A DNA stretch of 64,000 nt, taken from the NCBI RefSeq assembly GCF_000744705.1, contig NZ_JQML01000001.1:8566017-8630016 (forward strand), read 5' to 3'. The notes under the pieces are model-generated. The model made no database searches. It was not told where the DNA came from and saw nothing but the letters and a program-made list of their open reading frames with translations. The translations under genes were made by a program, and so were the position numbers. Below are positions 25,349 through 34,300 of this stretch, in pieces (the first letter of the stretch is position 1; the number at the start of each line of letters is the position of its first letter). Source of the DNA: Streptacidiphilus albus JL83. Lineage in GTDB: Bacteria > Actinomycetota > Actinomycetes > Streptomycetales > Streptomycetaceae.

Positions 25349-26259
25349 ACCGACCCCTGCCAGATCGTCGGGCAGATCTCCGGGTCCGCGTAGTCGGGCA
25401 GTCCGTCGGCCGCGCGGCGGACCACGACGTCGTGGTTGTAGACGACGGTGCTGCCGTCGGCCCGGGTGTACCGGCGGTAGTGGTTGTCGCCGTCCTGGAG
25501 GTGCAGCGAGACCGCGCGGCGCGGGTCGGCGGCCAGATTGGCGCCGCTGCCGTGGTACGTCCGGCAGTGGTGGAAGCTGACGTGGCCGCGCGGGATCACG
25601 ACCGGGACCTTGCGCACCTCCTGCCCGTTGAAGCGGGCGTTCTCGGTGAGCAGGGCCTCCAGCTCGGAGCGGTCGCGCCGGGCGAAGTGGCGGCTGGAGT
25701 CCTCGCCGGTGTCGAGCTCGCGCCAGCGGTGGCTGCCGTCGACCATGGTGATGGTGCCGTTCTCCACCCCGCAGTCCCGGAACGGGACGAAGGCCGTCAG
25801 CATCCGTTCCGAGCTGCAGGTCTGCCAGTAGTGCCGGTCGAAGTGCCAGGGCACCTGGTTGCTGGGTTCCTCCGGCACCGGCGGCTTGTAGATCAGCGTG
25901 GCCTGGAAGACCCGGATCTGCTCGGCCCCGGCCAGCAGCGCGGCCACCGCGCCGACCAGCGGGTTGCGCAGGATCGCGCCGATGGCGTCGCTCTCGTAGT
26001 GGACGTAGTCGTTGTGCCGCTGCACCGGGCCGTGCGCGGGCTCCCAGGCGGCCAGGTTCGGCGGACGGACCGCCAGGGTGCGGTCGCGGTGGCCCTCGTA
26101 GTACTTCTCGGTGGCGTCCTGGAGGGTGTCGAGCTCCTCGTCGGAGAACAGCCGGCGGGAGAGGTACCAGCCGTGCTCGCGGTAGCCGGCGACCTCCTCC
26201 GGGGTGGGCATCAGGGCACGTTCGGCCTCGGTGAGTGCGAAGACCTGACGGTCGGTCAT
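25345..26259 (-). CDS. Phytanoyl-CoA-dioxygenase-like Fe(II)/2OG oxygenase
   Basis: A 304-residue non-heme iron oxygenase. His139 and Asp141 in WHFDRHYW and His236 in YHGSG give the 2-His-1-carboxylate triad; Arg247/Arg248 in DPRRAVSLHL would bind 2-oxoglutarate. The N-terminal GYREHGWYLSRRLFSDEEL is the typical PhyH start. ATG at 26259 is used because upstream residues are not family-like. It lies within the leftward operon between the 4-hydroxymandelate synthase and the E1 genes and probably hydroxylates a pathway intermediate. Substrate unknown. Confidence 0.88.
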   Translation of the reverse strand: MTDRQVFALTEAERALMPTPEEVAGYREHGWYLSRRLFSDEELDTLQDATEKYYEGHRDRTLAVRPPNLAAWEPAHGPVQRHNDYVHYESDAIGAILRNPLVGAVAALLAGAEQIRVFQATLIYKPPVPEEPSNQVPWHFDRHYWQTCSSERMLTAFVPFRDCGVENGTITMVDGSHRWRELDTGEDSSRHFARRDRSELEALLTENARFNGQEVRKVPVVIPRGHVSFHHCRTYHGSGANLAADPRRAVSLHLQDGDNHYRRYTRADGSTVVYNHDVVVRRAADGLPDYADPEICPTIWQGSV

Positions 26260-26307
26260 GGGGGCTCTGCCTCCTCGGGTGCGGATCTGCGGGACGGGTG
26301 GCATCCG

Positions 26308-27360
26308 CTACGCGGGCTGGGGCTGGGCTCGGGGTGCGTCGGCGTGCTGCCGCTCGACGGCCTCGTACAGCGCCTTGATGTTGTTGGTGCCGAAGCTGCC
26401 GGCGCCCCGGCGCTCGACCAGCTCCAGGAAGAAGGTGCCCCTGGGGTGGGTCGAGCGGGCGAATATCTGGAACAGCTGGCCCCCGTGGTCCTGGTCGACC
26501 AGCAGGTCCAGCTCGCGGAGGGTGGGCAACGGGATGGCGGTCTCCCCCAGGCGGGCGGCCAGCCCGTCGTAGTAGGCGCCGGGGGTGCGGAGGAACCCGA
26601 CGCCGCGCGCCCTGAGGGTGCGCACCGCCCCGGCGATGTCGGCGGTGCCGAAGGCCAGGTGCTGCACCCCGGGACCGGCGTTGGCGTCGAGGAAGGTGTC
26701 GATCTGGCCGGGCTGACGTGCGGTGTCGGGCTCCAGCAGGGTGAAGGTCACCCGGCCGGAGGGGCTCTGCACCACGCTGGAGTCCATCGCCTGGGCGCCG
26801 ACCTCGATGTAGTCGCCGAAGATCCGTTCGAGGCCCAGTGCCGCCTCGCAGAACTGCACCGCCGGGGCGAGCTCGCCCGAGGGCACGCAGACGGCCACGT
26901 GGTCGAGGAGTTCGAGCAGCGGGTCGGCCGGGGCGTCCCCGGCCGGCCCGGCCGCGTCGGGGGTGTCCGTGTCCGGGGTGTCCGTGTCCGGGACCAGGCG
27001 CAGCGCGACGTCGCCGAAGCCGGCGATGAGCCCCGGCTCGCCGAGTTCGCGGGCCCCGTGCCGGAGGGCCCGGGCCAGCGAGGCCGCCGGGTCGGTGCAG
27101 CCCAGCGCGATCACCGCGACGCCGTCGCCGTGCCGCCGGACGAACTCCGCCACCGGATGGTCCGCGCGCAGGGCCGAGCTGAGCGTGATCCGGATGCCGC
27201 CCTGGCGGAGGTGGACGCGATGCACCCCGGGCGGGGCGTCCGGCCCGCCGTCCCGCTCGGCCGGGTCGTGGTCGAAGCCGAGGCCGGTGACGAGTTCGGT
27301 GGCGTACGCCTCGGCGTCCGCGCAGTGGAATTCGACATGGGTGATGCCCTGGACGGTCAA
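26308..27360 (-). CDS. hmaS: 4-hydroxymandelate synthase
   Basis: A 350-residue two-domain dioxygenase converting 4-hydroxyphenylpyruvate. Iron ligands: His154 (LLDHVAVCV), His234 (GVQHLAFGT) and Glu313 (FLELVER). Where 4-hydroxyphenylpyruvate dioxygenases have FPINEP, this protein has FTLLEP: the Pro-to-Thr and Asn-to-hydrophobic changes are those that distinguish 4-hydroxymandelate synthase, so that activity is preferred to homogentisate formation. The linker holds a short repeat PDTDTPDTDTPD. The start is TTG at 27360, with GGGGAG upstream and TTGA overlap with the ketosynthase stop. Together with the HpgT-like aminotransferase it suggests hydroxyphenylglycine supply. Confidence 0.82.
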   Translation of the reverse strand: MTVQGITHVEFHCADAEAYATELVTGLGFDHDPAERDGGPDAPPGVHRVHLRQGGIRITLSSALRADHPVAEFVRRHGDGVAVIALGCTDPAASLARALRHGARELGEPGLIAGFGDVALRLVPDTDTPDTDTPDAAGPAGDAPADPLLELLDHVAVCVPSGELAPAVQFCEAALGLERIFGDYIEVGAQAMDSSVVQSPSGRVTFTLLEPDTARQPGQIDTFLDANAGPGVQHLAFGTADIAGAVRTLRARGVGFLRTPGAYYDGLAARLGETAIPLPTLRELDLLVDQDHGGQLFQIFARSTHPRGTFFLELVERRGAGSFGTNNIKALYEAVERQHADAPRAQPQPA

Positions 27361-28655
27361 CGGAGCTCCCCGGACTGGTCGGCTGTTGCTGGGTGCCTGC
27401 TGGTGCTGGTGGACGCCGGACCGAAGACCAGGCTGAGGTTGTGGCCGCCGAAGGCGAAGGAGTTGGAGAGCGCGGCCCCCGGCGCGACCGCCCTGGCCGG
27501 CCCCCGGACGTGGTCCAGGTCGCAGGCCGGGTCGGGGCTCTCCAGGTTGAGCGTCGGCGGCAGCAGGCCCCGGGACAGCGCCAGGACGGTCACCGCCGCC
27601 TCGACCGCCCCGGCCGCGCCCAGCAGATGGCCGGTGGCGCCCTTGGTGGAGCTGACGGCCGGCTGCCCGCCGCCGAAGACCGCGCGCAGCGCCGAGGCCT
27701 CGGCGGTGTCGCCCAGCTTGGTGCCGGTGCCGTGGGCGTTGACATAGCCGATCTCGGCCGGGGCCAGCCCGGCCGAGGACAGCGCCGCGCGCATCGCGTC
27801 GGCCGCGCCCTCGCCGTCGGGACGGGGCATGGTCGGGTGGTGGGCATCGGTGGAGGCGCCCCAGCCGGTGAGGTCGGCGTAGCCGGCCGCGCCCCTGGCC
27901 TCGGCGTGGGCGGCGCATTCGAGCACCAGCACGGCGCTGCCCTCACCCAGGACGAAGCCGTTCCGGCGGCTGTCGAAGGGCCGGCTGGACTGCTCCGGAT
28001 CGGACCAGCCCTGGGCCAGGGCCCGGGAGTTGGTGAAGGCGGCGGCGATGGTCGGGTGCAGCGAGGACTCGGTGCCGCCGCAGACCACCACGTCGGCCTC
28101 GCCGGCCCGGATCAGCCGCAGCCCCTCGGCGACGGCCTGGGCCCCGGCGGCGCAGGCGGTGACGATGGTGGAACTGAAGCCCCGGATACCGTGTTTGATG
28201 GCGATCCGGGCGGTCGCCATATTGGAGAGCATGCCGGGCAGGAGGTAGGGACTGACGCCGGGGCGACCGCGTTCCAGCCTTCGGTGCGACTGCTGTTCGA
28301 AGGTCTGCAGTCCGCCGCCGCCGGTCGCCAGCACCACGGCGGTGCGGTGCGGGTCGGTGTCCCGGCCGACCACGATCCCGGCGTCGGCGAGGGCGTCGTC
28401 CGCGGCCGCGAGGGCGAGCAGGACGAAGCGGTCCACGCAGCGGGTCTCCTTCGGCGGCAGCACCTCGCTGCCGTCGATGGCCGGGGCCACGCCGGCCGCC
28501 TCCAGCCAGCCGTGGGCCGGATGGCCCTCGACCGGCGCGGTGATCCCGCAGCGACCGGCGGTCAGCGCGTCGAAGAACTCGCCGGGCTTCCGGCCCAGCG
28601 GGGTGACCAGGCCGATCCCGGTCACCACGGCGGCCCGGCCCACGGCGCGGCTCAT
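27357..28655 (-). CDS. Beta-ketoacyl-ACP synthase, FabF type
   Basis: A 432-residue ketosynthase with a full Cys-His-His triad: Cys168 in TIVTACAAGA, His308 in NAHGTGT and His343 in KGATGHLLGAAG. It should catalyse decarboxylative condensation of a malonyl-ACP with an acyl starter. Start ATG 28655 overlaps the stop of the preceding ligase gene (ATGA). In the same operon are a second ketosynthase lacking one His, a truncated ketosynthase-like protein and two carrier proteins, so this is probably the active elongating enzyme of a dissociated (type II-like) polyketide or fatty acyl system. Confidence 0.92.
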   Translation of the reverse strand: MSRAVGRAAVVTGIGLVTPLGRKPGEFFDALTAGRCGITAPVEGHPAHGWLEAAGVAPAIDGSEVLPPKETRCVDRFVLLALAAADDALADAGIVVGRDTDPHRTAVVLATGGGGLQTFEQQSHRRLERGRPGVSPYLLPGMLSNMATARIAIKHGIRGFSSTIVTACAAGAQAVAEGLRLIRAGEADVVVCGGTESSLHPTIAAAFTNSRALAQGWSDPEQSSRPFDSRRNGFVLGEGSAVLVLECAAHAEARGAAGYADLTGWGASTDAHHPTMPRPDGEGAADAMRAALSSAGLAPAEIGYVNAHGTGTKLGDTAEASALRAVFGGGQPAVSSTKGATGHLLGAAGAVEAAVTVLALSRGLLPPTLNLESPDPACDLDHVRGPARAVAPGAALSNSFAFGGHNLSLVFGPASTSTSRHPATADQSGELR

Positions 28656-30313
28656 GAGGCGACCAGAGCGGCGGACGGCACTGCGCCGGAGGGGGACGTG
28701 GTCACGGCTTCGAGGTGCTGCTGACGGAGCAGCACCTTGCGGACCTTGCCGGTCGGGCCGAGCGGGATCCGGTCGGCGGGTACCACCAGGACCTGGCGGA
28801 CGGTGGCGGCGGTGGGCCCGTCGAGGGCCGCCGTCACCTCCTCGGTCCGGTCGGCGTCCGGATCGGCGCCCGGGTGGAGCTGCAGCAGGACGTCGGTGAC
28901 CACCCGCTCGCCGTCGCGGAAGGCGACCACGGTGCACTCCAGGATGTCGGGGCAGCTGGCCAGCACCCGCTCCTCCGACATCGCGGTGAACAGCCGTCCG
29001 CCGTCGCCGAGCCGGACCGAGTCGACGGCCCGGTCGACGTGGTAGTAGTAGCCCTCCGGGTCGCGGAAGACCAGGTCGCCGGTGAGGAAGTAGCCGCGGA
29101 CCCGGGTCCGGTGGGTGGTGGCCGAGTCGTTCCAGTAGCCCAGGGCCAGGGTGGGGGAGCGGGTGCCGAGCTCGCCCACCTGGCCGTCGCCGAGCGCCTC
29201 GCCGTCGGGGCCGAGCACCGCGCAGTCGACGAAGGCGTGCGGTCGGCCGATGCAGCGGCCGTAGCGCTCGGTCCCGGGACCGTGGGTGATGAAGAAGTGC
29301 GAATGGCCCATCTCGGTGGAGCCGAGGCCGTCCACGAAGAGCGAGCCGGGGACCCGGGTGCGCCCGGCGCGGGTGACCGTCTCGCGGGAGCCGGCCGCGA
29401 TCAGCCGGCGGATGTGGGCCTCGTGCGCGCAGTCCCCGGTGTTCCACCAGAGCGCGACGCTGTCGAGCCGGCGGGCGCCCAGATCGTGCCGGGCGAGGTC
29501 GGACCAGGTGGCGGCGAAGCCGATGACCCCGCGCGGCTCCCAGCGCTCGATGGCGTCCAGGACCGCGGCCCCCGACTGCTCGGACAGCAGGGCGATCTCC
29601 GCCTGGGTGCTGAGGGCGAGGTTGACCGCGATCAGGGTGGCCGCGTGCGGGGCCGGCAGGGCGCTGAGCATCCGCTCGGAGCCCTGCGGACGCGGCAGGG
29701 CGAGCCGGTGGCGGATGGCGGCGTAGAGGCTCGCGTGCGAGTGCAGCACGGCTTTGGGCAGGCCGGTGGTGCCGGAGGAGTGGGTGATCGCGACCGGGTC
29801 CTCGGACCAGTGCGGGTAGGGCGCCGGGGCGCTGTCCGGGTCGGCGTCCGAGCCGAGCGAGCCGACCGGCGGGAGCAGCGGCGCGCCGGGATCGTGCTCG
29901 GCGAGCAGGTCGGCGTGGGCGGGGTCGGTCAGGATGCCCACGGCGTCGAGCCGGCGGATGTAGCGGGCGGCGCGCTCGCCGTCGAGGTTCGGGTTGAGCA
30001 GTGCCGGGATCGCGCCGATCCGGGCCAACGCGAGGAAGGAGAGTACGTGATCCGCGGCGCTAGTCGTGTACACTACAATCGGATCACGGGGAGCGACCCC
30101 GAGTGCGTGCAGTGCCGCTGCGCGCGCCCGGACGGCGCGGTCCAACTGGCGCAGGGTGAACGGGAACCAGGCGGGGTGACCGTCCACCGGCGTGTCGAAG
30201 GTCAGCAGCGGTTCGTCCAGGCCCAGGCCCAGGGCGATCCGGCGGGTGAGCACATTGGCTGCGCCGACCTCCGGGTCGTCTGCCAGCAGGGCACGGATAC
30301 TACGGATACTCAT
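28652..30313 (-). CDS. AMP-binding acyl-CoA/ACP ligase
   Basis: A 553-residue adenylate-forming enzyme. The A3 ATP loop is ITHSSGTTGLPKAV, A5 is GLGSTEMGHS, the A7 region GYFLTGDLVFRDPEGYYY and the C-terminal catalytic Lys lies in PLGPTGKVRKVLL. It resembles fatty-acyl or aryl-acid ligases more than NRPS adenylation domains (no specificity code pattern recognised). It begins ATG 30313 after a 168-base gap and is followed, with a 4-base overlap, by the FabF-type ketosynthase. It probably activates the starter acid; the acid is unknown. Confidence 0.88.
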   Translation of the reverse strand: MSIRSIRALLADDPEVGAANVLTRRIALGLGLDEPLLTFDTPVDGHPAWFPFTLRQLDRAVRARAAALHALGVAPRDPIVVYTTSAADHVLSFLALARIGAIPALLNPNLDGERAARYIRRLDAVGILTDPAHADLLAEHDPGAPLLPPVGSLGSDADPDSAPAPYPHWSEDPVAITHSSGTTGLPKAVLHSHASLYAAIRHRLALPRPQGSERMLSALPAPHAATLIAVNLALSTQAEIALLSEQSGAAVLDAIERWEPRGVIGFAATWSDLARHDLGARRLDSVALWWNTGDCAHEAHIRRLIAAGSRETVTRAGRTRVPGSLFVDGLGSTEMGHSHFFITHGPGTERYGRCIGRPHAFVDCAVLGPDGEALGDGQVGELGTRSPTLALGYWNDSATTHRTRVRGYFLTGDLVFRDPEGYYYHVDRAVDSVRLGDGGRLFTAMSEERVLASCPDILECTVVAFRDGERVVTDVLLQLHPGADPDADRTEEVTAALDGPTAATVRQVLVVPADRIPLGPTGKVRKVLLRQQHLEAVTTSPSGAVPSAALVAS

Positions 30314-30481
30314 GGCGGCGGGTCCCTCCCACGGCGGTGTCGGTCACGGTCGGTCGGTCGGAGTGGATCGGTCAGGGTTGGGGAGTGTCCGGGCAGGCCG
30401 GAACGATCCCTGGCGTGCCCTGGCATTGCATGGCGGAACATGGCAGAACGGGATGGTGCGGAGGCAGGGCGGCGGCCCGGG

Positions 30482-31012
30482 TCAGGCCCTGGCGAGGAGG
30501 GCGGCCACGGCCCGGTCGGGGCACCGGCGGTCCTCGGTCTGCTCGGCGGAGATCACCAGCACCTGGTCGGCGTCGCCGTCCGCGAGCAGCAGTGCTGCCA
30601 GTTCGAGGGCGTCGACCGGGAGTTCGCCGGGGACGGCGGGTGTCGTCGGGGCGACGGCCACCACCGGGCCGGTGAGCTGCCAGCGGGCGGCGAGGTGCCC
30701 CAGCACGGCGTTGGGATTGGACTGGAAGAAGAGCAGCGGCGGCACCCGTCCGCCGGAGGCGGCCGCGGTGTCGATGGCACGGGCGGTGGCTCGGTCGCCG
30801 CTGCTGCTGGCGAGCAGCAGCGCCGTCCTGGTCGGTGCGGGCGGCACCGGTCGGTCCGGGCCCAGGTGGGTCCGGAGGCAGCGCTCGGCCGCCACTGCCA
30901 CCAGCGGGCTGAACGACGAGGCGGTGAACCCGGCCAGCGGGGGCAGTTCGGTGTCACCGGGTTCGGGCCAGCCGCCGCGGGCCAGGACGCGGACTGCGGT
31001 GGCGGTGGTCAT
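30482..31012 (-). CDS. Short ketosynthase-like protein (N-terminal domain)
   Basis: A 176-residue protein resembling the N-terminal ketoacyl-synthase-like domain (PF13723) found as small partner proteins in aryl polyene-type clusters: FTASSFSPLVAVAAERCL, TALLLASSSGDRATA, FFQSNPNAVLGHLAARWQLTGP and DQVLVISAEQ. The active-site Cys and the second half of a ketosynthase are absent, so it cannot condense by itself. It overlaps the preceding ketosynthase gene by 4 bases, implying a subunit relation such as a chain-length-factor-like partner. Function inferred. Confidence 0.7.
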   Translation of the reverse strand: MTTATAVRVLARGGWPEPGDTELPPLAGFTASSFSPLVAVAAERCLRTHLGPDRPVPPAPTRTALLLASSSGDRATARAIDTAAASGGRVPPLLFFQSNPNAVLGHLAARWQLTGPVVAVAPTTPAVPGELPVDALELAALLLADGDADQVLVISAEQTEDRRCPDRAVAALLARA

Positions 31013-32121
31013 GGGGCGGCCACCAGGAGCGCCGTGTTGGCGCCGCCGAAGGCCGAGTTGAGGCTGAGCGCGTAGCGGGGGTGGGCTTCGCGCGGCCCCT
31101 CCAGTACCAGGTCGAGGCCGCAGTCCGGGTCGGGACCGAGCCAGCCGGCGTTGACCGGGAGCAGACCGCTCGACAACGCCGAGATGGTGACCGCGAGTTC
31201 GAGCAGCGCCGAGGCTTCGAGCGCATGCCCGTGCACGGACTTGCTGGAGCTGACGGGCAGTCGGCCGGTATGTCGTCCGAAGGCCCGGTGCAGGGCGGCG
31301 GCCTCGGCCCGGTCCGCCAGCGGCGAGCCGGTGCCGCCCGCGTTGACGTAGCCGACCTCCTCCGGCGCGACGCCCGCCCGGGCGAGCGCGGATTCGGCGG
31401 CCAGGGCCAGGGCCCTGCCGTCGGGTGCCGGACGGCAGACGTGGTGCGCGTCGCCGGACCGGCCCCAGCCGGCGATCCGGGCCAGGACCGGTGCCCCGCG
31501 CCGCTCGGCCGCCGCCTCGTCCTCGATGACCACGGCCACGGCCGCGTCCCCGAGCAGGGTGCCGGTGCGTCCGGCGCTGAAGGGTCGTAGGGAACCGTCG
31601 CGGGCGAGTGCCCGGCCGGCGTCGAAGGCCGCGAAGACGCCGGGCCCCACCAGGTGCCCGGCGGCGACCAGCACCCGGCTCCGGTGTCCGGCGGAGACCA
31701 GGGCCGCGGCGTCGGCCACCGCGGTTCCGGAGGCGACACAGGCGCCGGTGTAGACGCGGGTGACGCCGCCGAGGCCCCGACGGGTGGATGTCGCCTCGCC
31801 GACCCGGTCCGCCACCGCCCGGGTGTTGAGGTCGCTGTGCAGGGCGAGCAGCAGCGGGGTGGTGTCGGCGTCCTCCGGATCGGCCTGCCGCCAGGCCTCA
31901 TCGATGACGTCGAGCACCGCGTCCGCGAGCTGCGGCGGGTCGGGCAGGAGGGCGGCCCGGTGGGTCCGCCGACCGCCGGTGTCGAAGCGGGTCACGGTGT
32001 CGAACGCCGGTGTGCCCAGGCCGACCGCTGCCGCCAGCGGGTCGATGCCGTGGCCGCAGGCGCTGCGGACTCCGAGACCGGTCACCACGGGTCGGGCGCG
32101 TGGTGGCGCGTGACTGCTCAT
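31009..32121 (-). CDS. Beta-ketoacyl synthase with altered active site
   Basis: A 370-residue ketosynthase. Cys128 (VYTGACVASG) and His299 (KSVHGHALEASA) are kept, but the first catalytic His is Gly262: the usual NAHGTGT reads NAGGTGS. Decarboxylation of malonyl-ACP should be impaired, so it may act as an acyl transferase, a priming enzyme or a chain-length partner. It is shorter than FabF (about 410). ATG at 32121 overlaps the upstream carrier-protein gene and the stop overlaps the short ketosynthase-like gene, so all three are translationally coupled. Confidence 0.85.
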   Translation of the reverse strand: MSSHAPPRARPVVTGLGVRSACGHGIDPLAAAVGLGTPAFDTVTRFDTGGRRTHRAALLPDPPQLADAVLDVIDEAWRQADPEDADTTPLLLALHSDLNTRAVADRVGEATSTRRGLGGVTRVYTGACVASGTAVADAAALVSAGHRSRVLVAAGHLVGPGVFAAFDAGRALARDGSLRPFSAGRTGTLLGDAAVAVVIEDEAAAERRGAPVLARIAGWGRSGDAHHVCRPAPDGRALALAAESALARAGVAPEEVGYVNAGGTGSPLADRAEAAALHRAFGRHTGRLPVSSSKSVHGHALEASALLELAVTISALSSGLLPVNAGWLGPDPDCGLDLVLEGPREAHPRYALSLNSAFGGANTALLVAAP

Positions 32122-32396
32122 GACCGCGCGGCTCCAGGGTCGGCGCCGGTGTCGGCCCCGGAGCCGACTGCGGCGAGGCAGGCCTCGCGCAGCAGCTCGA
32201 CCGCGTCGTCGACGCTGCGGACCGCGTCGAGACGGTCGTCGGACAGCTCTGCCTCCACTCCGTACTGCTGCTCGAATTCGGCTATGAGCCAGGTGAGTTC
32301 AAGGGAGCCGAGTTCCTCGGGAACACTCTCGGGGGAGCGGTCGCCGAAGGCGGCGAGCATCCGCAGGACGTCGGCCCGGCCCGGGGGCAGGCTCAC
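32118..32396 (-). CDS. Acyl carrier protein
   Basis: A 92-residue acidic carrier protein. Ser31 in LGSLELTWLI is the phosphopantetheine site; the Asp usually before it is Gly. The helix that follows, AEFEQQYGVEAEL, is typical. The C-terminus has a Gly/Ala/Asp-rich tail. Start GTG 32396 and stop overlap neighbours by 4 bases. It is the second of two adjacent carrier proteins in the leftward operon. Confidence 0.82.
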   Translation of the reverse strand: MSLPPGRADVLRMLAAFGDRSPESVPEELGSLELTWLIAEFEQQYGVEAELSDDRLDAVRSVDDAVELLREACLAAVGSGADTGADPGAARS

Positions 32397-32668
32397 GCAG
32401 CGCTCCCGGCGGTGGCCGAGGCGGAGGCGATCCGGGCGGCGACGTCCTTGGTGAACTCGTCGAGGGTCATCAGTGCGGTGCCCTCCATGTCGTCGAGGTC
32501 GAACTTGACCCCGTACTCGTCCTCGACCTGGACCGAGAGGTCGGCCAGGGCCAGGGATTCCAGGTCGAGCCCGGCGGGCCCGAGGTCGGTGTCGCCGGTG
32601 ACCTCGGAGACGTCGTAGTTCATCTCGGCCAGCGCGGTGAGGACGAATTCGCGGATCCGGTCCTGCAT
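32393..32668 (-). CDS. Acyl carrier protein
   Basis: A 91-residue carrier protein with Ser38 in GLDLESLALADL as phosphopantetheine site and the usual helix II/III pattern (SVQVEDEYGVKFDLDD). ATG at 32668 follows AAGGAG with proper spacing, the best ribosome binding site in this operon. It is probably the main acyl carrier for the adjacent ketosynthases. Confidence 0.88.
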   Translation of the reverse strand: MQDRIREFVLTALAEMNYDVSEVTGDTDLGPAGLDLESLALADLSVQVEDEYGVKFDLDDMEGTALMTLDEFTKDVAARIASASATAGSAA

Positions 32669-32780
32669 GGTCAGCTCCTTGTGCGGTGATCGGACGTGCT
32701 CGGGCGGGAACGGGGCGCGGGAATCGGGCAGCACCGGCCGCCGGCCGGGCGGCCGGTGCGGTGCGGAGGTGCCGGATTCC

Positions 32781-32835
32781 GGTGCGGGTGCGGGTGCGGG
32801 TGCGGGGCGGTGCGGTGCGGGGGCGGTGCGGTACG
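32781..32835. repeat. GGTGCG-type simple repeats
   Basis: The gap between the adenylating-enzyme gene and the carrier-protein gene holds runs of GGTGCG units with small variations. It is low-complexity DNA, with no coding or regulatory meaning evident. Confidence 0.6.
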
Positions 32836-32841
32836 GAGGGC

Positions 32842-34287
32842 TCAGCGAGCGGCCGGCGTGGCTGCGGCCTCGGCGGCGGACCGGAGCCCGCTCGGGTCGC
32901 GCAGCAGCTTGCCGGTGGCGGTGCGGGGCAGTGCGGGCAGGAGGACGAGGCGGCGCGGGCGTTTGTACGCCGCCAACTGCCGGGCCAGCTGCTCGTGGAT
33001 GGCGGCCGGCTCGGCTCCGGGTTCGGCGGCCAGGTAGGCCTCGATGACGCCGCCGGTGAGGACCACCACGGCCTCGTGCACCTCGGGGAGCGCGGCGAGG
33101 GTCTGCTCGACCTCGGTCAGGTCGACCTTCAGCCCGCCGACCGAGACCTGTGAGTCGCGGCGGCCGAGCACGGTGAGCAGTCCGGTGCCGGGGTCCAGCG
33201 CCGCCGCGTCCCTGGTGTGCAGCCAGCCGTCGGACCAGCGGCCGGAGTCGGCGCCGCCCGGGTAGGGCGAGGCTTCGGTGCGGATGTCCAACTCGCCCTT
33301 CTGCAGCCGGAGGTGCATCCCGTTGACCGGTTCCACCCGGGGGTGCCGGCTGCCGCTCAGGTCGGTGGCGATGACGCCGGTCTCGGTCATCCCGTACATG
33401 GTGCCCAGGGGAACGCCGTAGCGGGCGGCGAAGGCGGCCGGCAGGGTCGGCCGGACCAGTTCCCCGGCGACGATCATGCGTCGCAACTGCGGCAGCGGCG
33501 GCGGCGCCTGGACCCCGGCCAGGAGTTCGGCGTGGAACGGCACCCCGATCAGGGTGGTGGGCCGGTCGTCCGCGGCGACGGCCGCCAGGATGCCCGCAGC
33601 GGTCATCCGCTCCGGGACGCTCAGCGGCGCCCGCGAGTACAGGCTGTTCAGCAGCCCGCCGACCAGTCCGAGGACGTGCACGACCGAGGAGAGCAGCACG
33701 ACCCGCTCGCCCTCGCCGGGGAAGTCCTTGAGCCTTGCGTAGCAGTCGAGTTCGCGGAGCAGGTCGGTGGCGGTGCGGCCGATCACCTTGGACGGGCCGG
33801 TGGAGCCCGAGCTCAGCTGGATCAGTGAGTGCGGGGTCCGGGCCGGTAGCCCCTCCGGTCGCGCCAGGGCGACCGGGGTCACCTCGGCGAAGCCGCGGAG
33901 CGTCGCCGAGGGGCGGTGCGCCGACTGGACCAGGACCTGTGGCTGCAGCCGGTCGAGCGCGAGTCCCGTCTCGTGGTCCGTCAGCCGGTGGTCCAGGAGC
34001 ATGACCTGGGACTCCTGCTGCCAGGCGGCGAGCAGCGAGACGACGAAGCCCAGCGAGGGCGGGAGCCGCAGGGCGACGGTCCCACCGGGCGCCAGGCCGG
34101 CCGCGGCCAGGCGGCCGCGCTCGTCGGCGACCAGCCGCCGCAGTGCGCTGCGGGCGACGGGCGCCTCGAAGCGCAGACACGCCTCGTCGCCGGGGCCGGC
34201 CAGGAGGAACAGCTCCACCCAGCCTTCGGGGGCCAGGGCGGGAAAGGGGGGAGGGGCAGAAAAGCCGTTCAACGCCACTCCACGCAT
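32842..34287 (-). CDS. AMP-dependent acid or amino acid ligase
   Basis: About 481 residues of the adenylate-forming superfamily. A3 is IQLSSGSTGPSKVI, A5 MYGMTETG, A7 GWLHTRDAA, A8 LGRRDSQVSVGGLKVDLTEVE and A10 PRTATGKLL with the catalytic Lys. The start is uncertain: ATG 34287 is chosen, but GTG 34275 or an in-frame GTG at 34353 are possible and none has a good ribosome binding site. It opens the leftward run and lies upstream of two carrier proteins, so it likely loads one of them with a carboxylic acid (possibly an aromatic acid). The small size compared with NRPS A domains fits a stand-alone ligase. Confidence 0.85.
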   Translation of the reverse strand: MRGVALNGFSAPPPFPALAPEGWVELFLLAGPGDEACLRFEAPVARSALRRLVADERGRLAAAGLAPGGTVALRLPPSLGFVVSLLAAWQQESQVMLLDHRLTDHETGLALDRLQPQVLVQSAHRPSATLRGFAEVTPVALARPEGLPARTPHSLIQLSSGSTGPSKVIGRTATDLLRELDCYARLKDFPGEGERVVLLSSVVHVLGLVGGLLNSLYSRAPLSVPERMTAAGILAAVAADDRPTTLIGVPFHAELLAGVQAPPPLPQLRRMIVAGELVRPTLPAAFAARYGVPLGTMYGMTETGVIATDLSGSRHPRVEPVNGMHLRLQKGELDIRTEASPYPGGADSGRWSDGWLHTRDAAALDPGTGLLTVLGRRDSQVSVGGLKVDLTEVEQTLAALPEVHEAVVVLTGGVIEAYLAAEPGAEPAAIHEQLARQLAAYKRPRRLVLLPALPRTATGKLLRDPSGLRSAAEAAATPAAR

Positions 34288-34300
34288 CGAGGAGGGAAAT

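Noticed and set aside
26308..27360. Reading the dioxygenase as 4-hydroxyphenylpyruvate dioxygenase (tyrosine degradation)
   Set aside because: The FPINEP block is replaced by FTLLEP and an HpgT-like gene is in the same cluster; 4-hydroxymandelate synthase fits better, though activity is unproven.
28715..31075. 786-residue rightward open frame
   Set aside because: It is antisense to the AMP ligase and ketosynthase-like genes, whose motifs and 4-base overlaps are clear.
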